From positions 1 to 64,000 of the forward strand of contig DASZKW010000105.1 in the NCBI GenBank assembly GCA_035552775.1: a DNA stretch of 64,000 nucleotides, read 5' to 3'. Of this stretch, positions 18,726 through 27,388 are shown piece by piece. The first letter of the stretch is position 1. Each line of letters begins with the position of its first letter. The notes beneath the pieces are model-generated. The model ran no database searches. It had not been told where the DNA came from and saw nothing but the letters and a program-made list of their open reading frames with translations. Source of the DNA: DASZKW01 sp035552775 (lineage in GTDB: Bacteria > Actinomycetota > Acidimicrobiia > Acidimicrobiales > Palsa-688). The position numbers and the translations under genes were made by a program.

Positions 18726-19483
18726 CGGTGCTGGTAGTCGCCGCCGCGGTCTACGGGCTGGTGATCGGTTCTTTTCTCAACGTCGTCATCCACCGCGTCC
18801 CCCAGCGGCTGTCGATCGTGCGGCCACCCTCGTCGTGCCCGGGTTGCGGGTCGCCGATCGCCAACCGGGACAACATCCCCGTGGTGTCCTGGCTGGCGTT
18901 GCGGGGACGATGCCGCTCCTGCGCCATGCGCATCTCCGTGCGCTACCCGGCGGTGGAGGCGCTCACGGCGGGTCTGTTCGTGCTCGTCGCCCTGCGCTTC
19001 GGGTGGAGTTGGAGCCTGCCCGCCGAGCTTGCGTTCGTGGGCGGGCTGGTGGCGCTGGCGTTCTGTGACCTCGACCGCCTCGTGCTGCCCAAGCGCATCG
19101 TCTACCCGACCGCCGGCCTGGTCGGCGCCGGCCTGATCCTGGCTGCCGGCGTGCAGGGCTCCTGGCACCGCCTGGCCATCGCCGTGCTGTGCGCGGCCAT
19201 TGCGTTCGTCGCCTTCTTCGCCCTGCACATGGCCAGCCCCCGCTCCCTCGGGTTCGGCGACGTGCGCCTGGCCCCGGTGATCGGCCTGGCCCTCGGTTGG
19301 CTGGGACCGCGATACGTGGTGTTCGGGTTCCTCTCGGCCAACCTGCTCGGAGTGGTGATAGGCCTGTCGCTGATCGCCGCCAAGCGCACCTCACGGAAGA
19401 CGGCCATGCCGTACGGGGTGTTCCTGGCCATGGGTGCGGTGCTCGCCGTCCCCTTGGGCGGCCTGATCCACTACGGGCTGTGA
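18722..19483 (+). CDS. pilD: type IV prepilin peptidase (A24 family)
   Basis: The 253-residue membrane aspartyl protease cleaves prepilin leaders and N-methylates the new end. The N-terminal methyltransferase-type domain carries the zinc tetracysteine motif CPGCG (about 39-43) and CRSC (about 63-66). The two catalytic aspartates sit in FCDLDRLVLP and GFGDVRLAP. Seven to eight hydrophobic segments are visible. The start GTG overlaps the stop of the phosphatase gene. PilT lies 1.1 kb downstream, which supports a type IV pilus, but no pilin or assembly ATPase is in the window. Confidence 0.92.
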   Translation: MTVLVVAAAVYGLVIGSFLNVVIHRVPQRLSIVRPPSSCPGCGSPIANRDNIPVVSWLALRGRCRSCAMRISVRYPAVEALTAGLFVLVALRFGWSWSLPAELAFVGGLVALAFCDLDRLVLPKRIVYPTAGLVGAGLILAAGVQGSWHRLAIAVLCAAIAFVAFFALHMASPRSLGFGDVRLAPVIGLALGWLGPRYVVFGFLSANLLGVVIGLSLIAAKRTSRKTAMPYGVFLAMGAVLAVPLGGLIHYGL

Positions 19484-19826
19484 ACCTTCCGGCGCCGGCG
19501 GCCCGGTGCCCCGGTGGCCGGGCCGAGTGGCCGCCGCCGGGCCGGGTGGCCGCCGGGACCGGGTGGGCCAGCCGGGACGATCAGCGCCGCCCTACGCTGA
19601 CCGTCCGGCGGTTGCTACCCCCTCGCACTCACCACTATGACCCCTCCTGCTAAACGGAAACTCTCCGGATGCTCAACGTCCGCCCAACTCTGAAGTGCCA
19701 GGATGTCCCAATCCGTGCTTAAGTTCTTCGACTGCACCACCCACGGGGGTCTGGTGGACTTTGGACAGAGGGCGACAACTCTTGCGTAGAGGGCTTGATA
19801 TTTGGCCGGGTACAAGGCGCCGGCCG
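19484..19826. other. intergenic region without a convincing gene
   Basis: The first 100 bp are short GC-rich repeats of the GGCCGGGC/GGTGGCCGCCGG kind. From about 19620 the base composition drops, suggesting a promoter-bearing leader for the lipoprotein gene at 19827, but I could not define a promoter with confidence. Confidence 0.5.
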
Positions 19827-20309
19827 GTGGCCGAGATCAGATGCCGGATTCCTGCCGGGCGCCGCGCTCGGCTGCTCGCGGCCGTGCTTGCGGCCTTGCT
19901 GGCGCTGGCACTTGGCGCTTGCGGGGGATCGGGAACTGCGGACGCTCATCTACATGTGCTGGAGTCGGACCCGGTGTTGCATTGCCAGGTCGCCGGCCTC
20001 ACGCCGTGGCAGGCCACGAATCGGACGGCCCGGGGCTCGGCATCGACGAGCTCGGCACCGCTCAGCGTCACCCGGGCCTACAACCTGGCCGGCGCCGACC
20101 CGGGGGCGACCTTCGACGCGCTCACGACCTGCGCTCGCCAGGCGGGTTGGAAGGTCCAGCAGGTGGGGCAGGGCACCACGCAACAGTCGACTCTGCAGGC
20201 GACCAAGAACTTCGCTGGCCACTGGTCCGGGGGGCTGGTGATCGACGTGGACGCAAACAGCAAGCCAGGTCAGCCTGCCGTCTTCCTACAGCTGGAAGCC
20301 GCTGCGTAG
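19827..20309 (+). CDS. predicted lipoprotein of unknown function
   Basis: The protein of about 160 residues has a typical lipoprotein signal: basic start, hydrophobic LLAAVLAALLALAL and lipobox LGAC followed by GGSGTADAH. The mature part has two cysteines (ESDPVLHCQ and ALTTCARQAGW) that could form a disulphide, and ends with GGLVIDVDANSKPGQPAVFLQLEAAA. I chose GTG 19827 because it leaves a signal peptide of normal length; the frame is open further upstream but reads as unrelated sequence. It lies between pilD and pilT without other pilus features, so a pilus role is not implied. Confidence 0.65.
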   Translation: MAEIRCRIPAGRRARLLAAVLAALLALALGACGGSGTADAHLHVLESDPVLHCQVAGLTPWQATNRTARGSASTSSAPLSVTRAYNLAGADPGATFDALTTCARQAGWKVQQVGQGTTQQSTLQATKNFAGHWSGGLVIDVDANSKPGQPAVFLQLEAAA

Positions 20310-20618
20310 AGCAACGCGACGCGATTGGCATTGCGGGCTTGCCCGGCGACAAGCGCTGCCCACGGACCGAATGTCACTCACCGTGGCCGATTAGGTTAGT
20401 TGAGCTGCTGGGGTTGCGCTATTCGACCATTCTCGTGATGCTCTATGCAGAAGTATGGGATTATAGCCAGGTTTGTGCACAAGAGGAACGCCGACACCCT
20501 CGCCGCACGGGACGGGACGTGATGCCGCCCACTCCGAGTAACCACGCCGCCGGCCGCCACTAGCGACGTTGGGAGCACGTTGGGCGCCCGTTGAGCCCGG
20601 TCATCAACAATGGAGATT
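20310..20618. other. intergenic region upstream of pilT
   Basis: No convincing gene is present. The middle part (about 20395-20510) is clearly less GC-rich than its surroundings and lies where the pilT promoter should be. No -35/-10 pair was convincing. Confidence 0.4.
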
Positions 20619-21920
20619 ATGTCCGACGACACCGTCGAAGTCCCCCCCGCCGGCCCGAACCCCGCCGGCCCGAACCCCGCCGGCCCGAACCCCGCCGGCC
20701 CGAACCCCGCCGGCCCGAACCCCGGCCCGAACCCCGCCGGCCCGAACCCCGCCGGCCCGAACCCCGCCCCGAACCTCGCCCCGCTCGCCGGGGCCCCGGC
20801 CTGGATCCCGGTCGAGGCCAACCTTGACGGTTGGCTGGCCCTGCTGGCGGCGGGCAACGGCTCCGACATCCTCCTCACCGCCGGCTCCCCGCCGTACCTG
20901 CGGATCGACGGCAACCTGAAAGCCCTCGACATCGCCCCGCTGTACAGCGACGACATCGAAGCCATCCTGGGCGCGCAGGTGGGAGCGGAGCCTCTCGCCC
21001 GCTTCCGTGAGCAGAGGGAGCTCGACTTCTCCTTCTCGTGGCGCAACGAGGCCCGGGTGCGGGGCAACGCCTTTTACCAGCGCGACAGCCCCTCGGTGGC
21101 CCTGCGGCGTATCCCCCGTCACATCCCGAGCACCACCGACATCGGCCTGCCCCCGGTGGTGGAGCGCGTCATGCGCAACCCGAGCGGGCTGATCCTCGTC
21201 ACCGGGGCCACAGGGTCGGGCAAGTCGACGACCCTCGCCACCATGATCGACGTGGTCAACAGCTACCGCGGCTGCCACATCGTCACCATCGAGGATCCCA
21301 TCGAGTACCTGCACGACAACAAGTTGGCGGCGATCAGCCAGCGCGAGATCGGCACCGACACCCACTCGTTCCACCACGCCCTGCGCTCGGTGCTGCGGGA
21401 GGACCCCGACGTGGTCCTGGTCGGCGAGATCCGGGACCCCGAGAGCATCGCCGCCGCCCTCACCATCGCCGAGACCGGCCACCTGGTCCTGACCACGCTG
21501 CACACCAACGACTCGGCCCAGGCCCTCGACCGTATCGTCGACGTGTTCCCCGCCGAGCGCCGGCCTCAGATCCAGGTGCAGCTGGCGGGCACCCTGCTCG
21601 CCGTCATCTACCAGCGACTGATCCCGCGCGTGGACGTGGGCATGGTGGCCGCCTACGAGGTCATGGTCGGTGTCCCCGCCGTGCGCAACCTGGTGCGCGA
21701 GGGCAAGACCCGCCAGCTGCGCAACGTCGTCGCTACCCACCGCGGTGACGGCATGCAGACCCTCGAAGTGGCGCTCGCCACCCTCATCGACGCCGGTGTC
21801 ATCGACTATCAGGCCGCCGTCAACGCCAGCCTCTACCCCCAGGAGATCCCCAAGCCGCCGCCCGCGCAACTCTCGAGGTCGGAGAGAAAACACGGCACCG
21901 TCGCCGCTTCGGCCCGCTGA
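20619..21920 (+). CDS. pilT: PilT-type retraction ATPase
   Basis: The 433-residue hexameric ATPase powers type IV pilus retraction. The Walker A motif GATGSGKST is at about residue 198, followed by the Asp box VTIEDPIEYLH, Walker B DPDVVLVGEIRD, and the His box TGHLVLTTLHTNDSAQALDR. The C-terminal region lacks the strict PilT AIRNLIREGK motif but has VRNLVREGKTRQL, an equivalent. ATG 20619 is preferred over ATG 20610 because a GGAG lies six bases before it. Unusually, the N-terminus carries a Pro/Asn/Gly extension of AGPNP repeats before the normal PilT N-domain. Its stop overlaps the next ATG (TGATG). Confidence 0.93.
   Translation: MSDDTVEVPPAGPNPAGPNPAGPNPAGPNPAGPNPGPNPAGPNPAGPNPAPNLAPLAGAPAWIPVEANLDGWLALLAAGNGSDILLTAGSPPYLRIDGNLKALDIAPLYSDDIEAILGAQVGAEPLARFREQRELDFSFSWRNEARVRGNAFYQRDSPSVALRRIPRHIPSTTDIGLPPVVERVMRNPSGLILVTGATGSGKSTTLATMIDVVNSYRGCHIVTIEDPIEYLHDNKLAAISQREIGTDTHSFHHALRSVLREDPDVVLVGEIRDPESIAAALTIAETGHLVLTTLHTNDSAQALDRIVDVFPAERRPQIQVQLAGTLLAVIYQRLIPRVDVGMVAAYEVMVGVPAVRNLVREGKTRQLRNVVATHRGDGMQTLEVALATLIDAGVIDYQAAVNASLYPQEIPKPPPAQLSRSERKHGTVAASAR
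20649..20765. repeat. 15-bp tandem repeats encoding AGPNP units in PilT
   Basis: Eight adjacent near-perfect units encode AGPNP five times, GPNP once (12 bp) and AGPNP twice. The in-frame 15-bp unit can change copy number by slippage without breaking the gene. Confidence 0.9.
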
Positions 21921-22654
21921 TGCCCATGCCCGCGCCGCGCGGCGCACTGCGTTCACCTCTGCCCTACGACGTGCTGGCCGGCGTGGAGCCGTGCCAGGGC
22001 GGGTGGCTGGTGGTTCCGGGCAACATCCAGGGGATCACCATGGCCCCCCAGCCTCCGTTCGTGGTGCCGACCATGGCAGAAGTACTCGACTACCGGCCGT
22101 CGTTTACCGTCGTGGCCCTGCACGCGCCGGTGGGTCTGCCCGACAAGGCGGGCGACAGGCGGGCGTGCGACCTCGCCGCCCGCCGGGTGCTCGGACGCCG
22201 CGGGGGATCCGCCGTCCTGGCCCCGCCGCGTGCCGCTCTCGGCGCCCGCACCCTGGAGGAGGCCCAGGAGGTGGACCCCACCATGGATGTCGTGCGCTGG
22301 CTGCTGCTGCCCAAGGCCACCGAGGCGGTCACCGAGGTGCAGTCGTGGCGGCAGCGCTCGGTGTGGGAGGTCAACCCCGAGCTCGCCTACCTGCAGATGA
22401 ACGAGGGCATCCCCCTCACCCACCCCAAGCGCAGCCAGCTCGGCCGCAAAGAACGGCGAGCCCTCCTCGACGTCAAGCTCCCCGGCATCGACCGGGTCAT
22501 GGAGCAGCGTGGGCGCGGCGTGCGCGAGTCGAGGCTCCTCGACGCCGCCGCTGACCTGTGGACGGCAAGGCGCATCCTCGCCCGGGCCATCACCCGCCTG
22601 ACGGAGCCCCCGGAATGGGACGCCGAAGGCGTCCGCATGGACATCGTCTACTAA
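21920..22654 (+). CDS. DUF429 family protein (predicted RNase H-like)
   Basis: The 244-residue protein matches the DUF429 layout: an opening strand GVEPCQGGWLVV (usually GxDxCxxGW), a second block VVALHAPVGLPDKAGDRRACDLAARRVLG, and a late VWEVNPELAYLQMN with conserved Glu/Asn. The family is predicted to have an RNase H fold, with no established cellular role that I know. The Asp expected in the first motif is Glu here (GVEPC), and the D of the usual D-x-P-IGL motif is replaced (LHAPVGL). Catalytic acidic residues may therefore be altered. The start overlaps the pilT stop by one base, indicating co-translation. Confidence 0.6.
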   Translation: MPMPAPRGALRSPLPYDVLAGVEPCQGGWLVVPGNIQGITMAPQPPFVVPTMAEVLDYRPSFTVVALHAPVGLPDKAGDRRACDLAARRVLGRRGGSAVLAPPRAALGARTLEEAQEVDPTMDVVRWLLLPKATEAVTEVQSWRQRSVWEVNPELAYLQMNEGIPLTHPKRSQLGRKERRALLDVKLPGIDRVMEQRGRGVRESRLLDAAADLWTARRILARAITRLTEPPEWDAEGVRMDIVY

Positions 22655-22955
22655 AAGCCCCGGCCCGGCCAGGCCCGGCCCGGCCAGGCCCGGCCCGGCC
22701 AGCGCCGGCCAGCCCCGGCCACGCCCGGCCAGCCCCGGCCACGCCCGGCCACGCCCGGCCAGGCCCGGTCCAGCCCAAGCGCCAGCCCAAGCCCCAGCCA
22801 CAGCGCCGGCGCCGGCCCCGGCCTGGCCTCTCCGACCTCGGAGAATGACCATTCGGCTACTTTCTGAGCGGGATCGCGACGGGTGGCGTATTGTCTCACC
22901 CGAGCGGTAAGGGTAACCGTGCGCACCAGCCCGCACGGGGAACAGGGGCAGGGCC
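22655..22955. repeat. GC-rich short tandem repeats and leader of the next operon
   Basis: From 22660 to about 22770 the sequence is a run of 8- to 10-bp units around GCCCGGCCA, followed by CAGCCCAAGC-type repeats to 22810. It encodes nothing and could fold strongly. The last 130 bases are ordinary sequence and should hold the promoter of the operon starting at 22956. Confidence 0.75.
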
Positions 22956-23462
22956 ATGCATCACAACTTGTTGATGCTGAACGATCTCTATTTCGCCTTC
23001 GGCGCCACCATCTACGTCGGGACCATGTGGGCGTTGCGGTTCTTTTTCTATCCGAGCTGGCGCTCAATGACCCCGGCGACGGTCTTCGACCACTTCGTCG
23101 TGCCCACCCGGGCCGCCACCCGGTTCTTCACCGTGGTCGTGCCCCTGATGTTCGTCGCCGCGGTGGTGGCCATCGTCGAGGAGTGGGGCCACGCCCAGCT
23201 CTGGCAGGCGGCGGTGTGCCTGGCCGGCGTCGGCGTGTCCAGCTTCGTCGGGCAGGTGTTCATCATCCCCATCAACAAGCGCGTCGCGGCCGGTGTCGCC
23301 GCCGACGCCGCTCAACGCCTCGATCAGGCCGGGCTGGACAAGCTCCTGCGCCGCTGGATGGCGCTCAACGACGTCCGGTGGGTGACCACCACCATTACCT
23401 GGGTCGCCATCATGTGGCTGCTGGTCGCCAAGGGTGACCTGAGCCGGGCGTTCGGTCGATGA
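22956..23462 (+). CDS. DUF1772-like four-TM membrane protein
   Basis: The 168-residue membrane protein has four hydrophobic segments (about 11-31, 58-82, 88-108 and 138-160). It resembles the DUF1772/anthrone-oxygenase-like group: an N-terminal FFFYPSW segment, PINKRV after TM3 and a RRWMALNDVRWV block before TM4. Its catalytic role, if any, is unknown. It is the first gene of a tight operon of lipid-type enzymes and overlaps the hydrolase gene by four bases (ATGA). A GGGGCAGG-like Shine-Dalgarno sequence precedes ATG 22956. Confidence 0.7.
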   Translation: MHHNLLMLNDLYFAFGATIYVGTMWALRFFFYPSWRSMTPATVFDHFVVPTRAATRFFTVVVPLMFVAAVVAIVEEWGHAQLWQAAVCLAGVGVSSFVGQVFIIPINKRVAAGVAADAAQRLDQAGLDKLLRRWMALNDVRWVTTTITWVAIMWLLVAKGDLSRAFGR

Positions 23463-24505
23463 CGCCCGCGGTGACCACAACCGGCGCTCTCGACGAGGTC
23501 GTGGGCTTCACCGCCGGCGACGGCATGGCTCTCAGCCTGGTGCACGTCGTGGGGGAGTCCTCGCCGACGCTCGGGCCCGTCCTGCTCGTCCACGGCGCCG
23601 GAGTACGGGCCAACATCTTCCGGGCGCCGGTCGAATCCAACCTGGTCGACGTCCTTCTCGCCGCCGGCTACGACGTGTGGATGGAGAACTGGCGCGCCAG
23701 CCTCGACCTGCCACCCAACCAGTGGACCCTCGACCGGGCGGCGGCGTGGGACCACCCCCAGGCGGTGAAGGCGGTGATGGGACGCACCGGTGCCGACTCG
23801 CTGAAGGCGGTGATCCACTGCCAGGGCTCGACCAGCTTCATGATGTCGGCGGTCGCCGGCCTGATTCCCGAAGTGACCACCATCGTCACCAACGCCGTGT
23901 CCCTGCACCCGGTGCTCTCCCGGCTCGCCCGCTGGAAGATCGAGGCAGTCCACCGCCCGGCAAAGGCGCTGACCCGTTACCTCGACCCGCGCTGGGGGAT
24001 CGAGGCGCCGGACCTGATAGCCGAGGCGGTGGTGGGCTGGGTCCGCCTCACCCACCACGAGTGCGACAACACGGTGTGCCGGATGGCCAGCTTCACCTAC
24101 GGGGTCGGCAAGCCCACGCTGTGGTCGCACGCCAACCTGAACGAAGCCACCCACGAATGGCTGCGCCACGAGTTCGGCGCCGTGCCCCTCACCTTCTTCG
24201 ACCAGATGGCGCGCTGCGTGCGGGCCGGCGAGCTGGTGGCGGTGGACGGGCTGTCCGACCTGCCGGCGCGCTTCGGGTCCGCCCCGCCGCGCACCGACGC
24301 CCGCGTCGTGCTGCTGGCGGGAGAAAGAAACCGCTGCTTTTCCCCCGAAAGCCAGCGCCGTACCTACGAATTCCTGAAGGCGAACGGCAAGGGCAAGTAC
24401 GAGATGCATCTTCTCCCCGGTTACGGTCATCTCGATGTTTTTATGGGGAAAGACGCGGCCGTAGATGTGTTCCCGATCATTTCTGCGGCTCTCGCCGTCG
24501 ACTGA
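23459..24505 (+). CDS. alpha/beta hydrolase of the GMC-oxidase-associated type, with Cys nucleophile
   Basis: The 348-residue protein has the alpha/beta hydrolase fold: the oxyanion strand VLLVHGAGVR (41-50), a nucleophile elbow IHCQGSTS with Cys121 where most esterases have Ser, and a late GYGHLDVFMG with the catalytic His. It resembles the hydrolase domain found fused behind GMC-type cholesterol-oxidase-like domains in other bacteria. Here it is separate and followed by acetoacetate-decarboxylase-like, patatin and GMC genes. No signal peptide is seen. A role in cleaving an ester of a sterol or other lipid is plausible but inferred. Confidence 0.8.
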   Translation: MTPAVTTTGALDEVVGFTAGDGMALSLVHVVGESSPTLGPVLLVHGAGVRANIFRAPVESNLVDVLLAAGYDVWMENWRASLDLPPNQWTLDRAAAWDHPQAVKAVMGRTGADSLKAVIHCQGSTSFMMSAVAGLIPEVTTIVTNAVSLHPVLSRLARWKIEAVHRPAKALTRYLDPRWGIEAPDLIAEAVVGWVRLTHHECDNTVCRMASFTYGVGKPTLWSHANLNEATHEWLRHEFGAVPLTFFDQMARCVRAGELVAVDGLSDLPARFGSAPPRTDARVVLLAGERNRCFSPESQRRTYEFLKANGKGKYEMHLLPGYGHLDVFMGKDAAVDVFPIISAALAVD

Positions 24506-24519
24506 GCAAGGAGGAGACC

Positions 24520-25416
24520 ATGGGGGTGCCAGCCCGCATCGACGACGAAACGGGGCGCTATTCACTGGTTGATGGGATCCCATTCCAGCTCCCGGTGGCG
24601 TCGCACCATTCCCCGGCGCTGATGGCCGCTTTCACCATCGACGCCGACGCCGCCGCCAAACTCCTGCCCGGTCACGAGCTGTACCCGCTACGCCTGCCCG
24701 GCGGGCGCGCCGTGCTGATGATCACCGTCATCGATTACACGTCGACCAACATCGGCAAGTACATCGAGTTCAGCATCGGCATCTATGTCACCCACGGCCG
24801 GCGCCCGGCGCCGGCCTTTCTGCCCCTGCTTTTACGCAGCCATTACGACGTCGGCCAGTACGTCTATGACTTGCCGGTGAGCACCGAGATATCGGTCAAG
24901 GGTGGAAAGGGCATCTGGGGGATGCCCAAGCACCAGGCCAACCTCGATTTTCGCGTGGACCGCTCGACGGTGTCCAGCCAGTACGACCTGGACGGCGAGC
25001 TGGCCATGCGCATAACCATCCGCCGGCCCCGCACGACGTGGCTGCCGGTACGAATGGCATCGGCCAATTTCTGCGCCTTTAGAGGAATGTTGATGAAATC
25101 GTCGATCTACTTTCACGGACGTATAGGCGCTTCGCTGTTCTCGCAGCGCTCGGCAGAGCTGGTGATAGGGGACCATCCCCGAACCGCCGCCCTTCGCAGC
25201 CTGGATGTCGCCGCCCGCCCCCTGCTCACCGCCTACTTCCCATCCTCGGCGGGGATCCTCGACGACCATTACGAGGGCTGGTTCCTCAGCGACGACGATC
25301 CCCCAGACAAGCAGCCCGAGGGCATGGAGAGCGTGGTCGACCTGGGCCTGGGGGAGGGCTGGCTGCCCCCACCATCGGCCGGCGGGCGGTTGAGCGACGG
25401 CAGCGGGGATGGCTAG
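24520..25416 (+). CDS. acetoacetate decarboxylase family protein
   Basis: The 298-residue protein matches the acetoacetate-decarboxylase fold family: early strands around HHSPALMAAFTIDADAAAKLLPG, a central VIDYTSTNIGKYIEFSIGIYV strand pair, and the signature KGIWGMPKHQANLDF at about 130-144. The family includes true decarboxylases, cyclases and hydratases acting on Schiff-base chemistry, so the exact reaction is not given by sequence alone. ATG 24520 has an excellent AAGGAGGAG Shine-Dalgarno sequence. The next gene starts inside its last codons. Confidence 0.85.
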   Translation: MGVPARIDDETGRYSLVDGIPFQLPVASHHSPALMAAFTIDADAAAKLLPGHELYPLRLPGGRAVLMITVIDYTSTNIGKYIEFSIGIYVTHGRRPAPAFLPLLLRSHYDVGQYVYDLPVSTEISVKGGKGIWGMPKHQANLDFRVDRSTVSSQYDLDGELAMRITIRRPRTTWLPVRMASANFCAFRGMLMKSSIYFHGRIGASLFSQRSAELVIGDHPRTAALRSLDVAARPLLTAYFPSSAGILDDHYEGWFLSDDDPPDKQPEGMESVVDLGLGEGWLPPPSAGGRLSDGSGDG

Positions 25417-25849
25417 TGCCAATGCAAAGGCCCTCGGAGGCGGCACCAGGCCCCGCCGCCGGGGCTGGGAGTCACGCACGCTGGAGGCGGTCGCCGCCCT
25501 CACCGCCGCGTCGGGCGCCATGCAGATGGTGGCCCCCGGGGTGGTCCTGCGCGGCGTCGCCCCGGGAGCCGACCGGCTGGGCCGGCACCTGTTCGCCACC
25601 GTCGGGATGTTCATGGTCGTGTCGGGGGGGACGCTGCACCAGGCCCTGCGTCCTGCCCGACCGGACCCGGCGATGCTCGCCTGGTCGGGCGCCCAGAAGC
25701 TCGGAGCGTCGGCGGCGGTGGCGATCGGGGTGAGGCGCCGGCTGATGTCGCCGCTGGCGTTGTCCGTCGCCGCCTTCGACCTGGTGTCGGGCGTGGCTTG
25801 CCTGGCCTACCGGCGCCGCCTGCGCCTACCGCTCGGCGCGGGCGGCTGA
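25409..25849 (+). CDS. small hydrophobic membrane protein
   Basis: The 146-residue protein has a basic N-terminus and about four weak membrane segments (about 27-48, 58-80, 92-107 and 113-132). It resembles uncharacterised DoxX-like or DUF-type actinobacterial membrane proteins. It overlaps the preceding stop by eight bases and is followed 16 bp later by the patatin gene, so it belongs to the operon. No catalytic motif is visible. Confidence 0.65.
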   Translation: MASANAKALGGGTRPRRRGWESRTLEAVAALTAASGAMQMVAPGVVLRGVAPGADRLGRHLFATVGMFMVVSGGTLHQALRPARPDPAMLAWSGAQKLGASAAVAIGVRRRLMSPLALSVAAFDLVSGVACLAYRRRLRLPLGAGG

Positions 25850-25865
25850 GGGCGAACGGGAGACC

Positions 25866-27383
25866 ATGGCCCATCCATACCTGGCCCCCGACACCGGCGA
25901 CGACGCCGGTTTCCGCCGGTCCTTGGTGCTGGCCGGCGGCGGCATGCGGGTCTCCTACCAGGCCGGCGTGCTCGCCGCCTTGGAGGAGGAGGGCCTGCGC
26001 TTCCACCACGTCGACGGCACGTCGGGGGGGACCATGAACCTGTCGATGGTCCTCGCCGGCCAAGGGGTCGAGGAGATCTGCGAGCGCTGGCGCAGCCTCG
26101 ACCCTCGACATTTCGCCGCCCCCCTGCCTTGGCGCGACTACATGCGCTCGCCTCGCTGGCCGGCTCTCGGCGGCGCCGGGGGCATGCGTGACAAGGTGTT
26201 CCCCCACCTGGGCATCGACGCTCGGGCGGTGAGAGCGGCGCAGGGGGTGATCGGCACATACAACGTCGCAAACTTCGCCACCAAGCAGTCCGAGGTATGG
26301 GAACACCCCGACGTCGATGACGACCTGCTGGTGGCGGGGGTATCGCTGCCGGCGCTCATGCCCGCGGTGATGCGCGCCGGCGTCGCCTACACCGACGCGG
26401 TGTGGATCCGGGACTCCAACGTGCCCGAGGCGCAGCGGCGGGGCAGCGACGAGGTGTGGCTGGTTTGGTGCATCGGCAACACGGCCCGCTATGCCAACGG
26501 CTCGTTCCGCCAGTACGTCCACATGATCGAGATGGCGGCCAGCGGCTCGCTGTTCGCCGACCTCGACCGCCTGAGCGAGCGCCCGGCCGCCGGCGGCCTG
26601 CGCCTGCACGTGATAAAGCCGAGCCGGCCGCTGCCCCTCGACCCCGACTACTTCTTGGGGCGCATCGCCGCCGCCACCCTCATCGACCTCGGCTACCAGG
26701 ACGCCCGCCGCTACCTGCGCGACGCCCGCGCTCAGGTGGCGCCGTGGGGGCCGGCGATCACCCGCATGAACGATGCGGTGCCAGGTGCGACCGTGCGCCT
26801 GCACCTGGAGGGCCCGTTCTCTGCCGAGCGCGGCGGACCGGTCGAGCACAGCGGGCGGACAGCGAACGACGGGCAGGCCGGACCGGTCGGGCACGGCGTC
26901 CTGCGCGCCGACTTGCGCCTCGAGGCGCCCGCCGCCGCGTGGCGGACGGGGGGGCCAGTGGTGATGGCGGTGGCCGGCGACGTCAGCGTGCCCGGCGTCG
27001 CCCCCCACGCCCTGATCGAGGACGGCACGGCCACCGTCGCAGCGGCCCCCGCCGGCGCCGGAGGCCGGGAGCCGGGCCTGGCCGGCGCCGGAGGCCAGGA
27101 GCCGGCCCATCAACCCGGCCCGGCGCTCATCTTGGACGTGGGGTGGAGAGATCATGCGGAGCCTTACCGTCTGCGGGCGGTCAGCGCCGCCGGCGGCCTG
27201 GCCGCCACGCTGCATCACGGGACCGACGCCAAGGTGACGGGCACGGCGACGTTCCCCTTCGGCCCCGTCCAGGCCGCCGCCGCCCTGCCCTCGATCCACG
27301 CGACCAACGCGGCGTCGAGCGCTGCCGCCTGGCGGGCCAGGACCTACATGGCCCGCAGCGTGTGGCGCGCCGCGAGGGGTTGA
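25866..27383 (+). CDS. patatin-like phospholipase with C-terminal beta domain
   Basis: The 505-residue enzyme has the patatin signature: glycine-rich oxyanion loop LAGGGMRVSYQAGVL (about 22-36), nucleophile GTSGG (G-x-S-x-G, about 51-55) and the dyad Asp region in YTDAVWIRDSNVP. Patatins hydrolyse acyl esters of phospho- or other lipids. Beyond about residue 300 a second domain of beta type follows, similar in outline to the partner domain encoded at 29056 and interrupted by a Gly/Ala-rich linker with a GAGG[R/Q]EP repeat. There is no signal peptide. A GGGAG-like Shine-Dalgarno sequence precedes ATG 25866. It is in one operon with a GMC oxidoreductase whose start follows six bases later. Confidence 0.88.
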   Translation: MAHPYLAPDTGDDAGFRRSLVLAGGGMRVSYQAGVLAALEEEGLRFHHVDGTSGGTMNLSMVLAGQGVEEICERWRSLDPRHFAAPLPWRDYMRSPRWPALGGAGGMRDKVFPHLGIDARAVRAAQGVIGTYNVANFATKQSEVWEHPDVDDDLLVAGVSLPALMPAVMRAGVAYTDAVWIRDSNVPEAQRRGSDEVWLVWCIGNTARYANGSFRQYVHMIEMAASGSLFADLDRLSERPAAGGLRLHVIKPSRPLPLDPDYFLGRIAAATLIDLGYQDARRYLRDARAQVAPWGPAITRMNDAVPGATVRLHLEGPFSAERGGPVEHSGRTANDGQAGPVGHGVLRADLRLEAPAAAWRTGGPVVMAVAGDVSVPGVAPHALIEDGTATVAAAPAGAGGREPGLAGAGGQEPAHQPGPALILDVGWRDHAEPYRLRAVSAAGGLAATLHHGTDAKVTGTATFPFGPVQAAAALPSIHATNAASSAAAWRARTYMARSVWRAARG

Positions 27384-27388
27384 GCGAC

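Noticed and set aside
19615..19815. 66-residue minus-strand ORF between pilD and the lipoprotein gene
   Set aside because: No Shine-Dalgarno sequence, no recognised domain, and codon third positions are not GC-biased as in real genes here.
20396..21067. Minus-strand ORF with GFGPAGFGPAG repeats
   Set aside because: It is the antisense reading of the AGPNP repeat and the PilT N-terminus.
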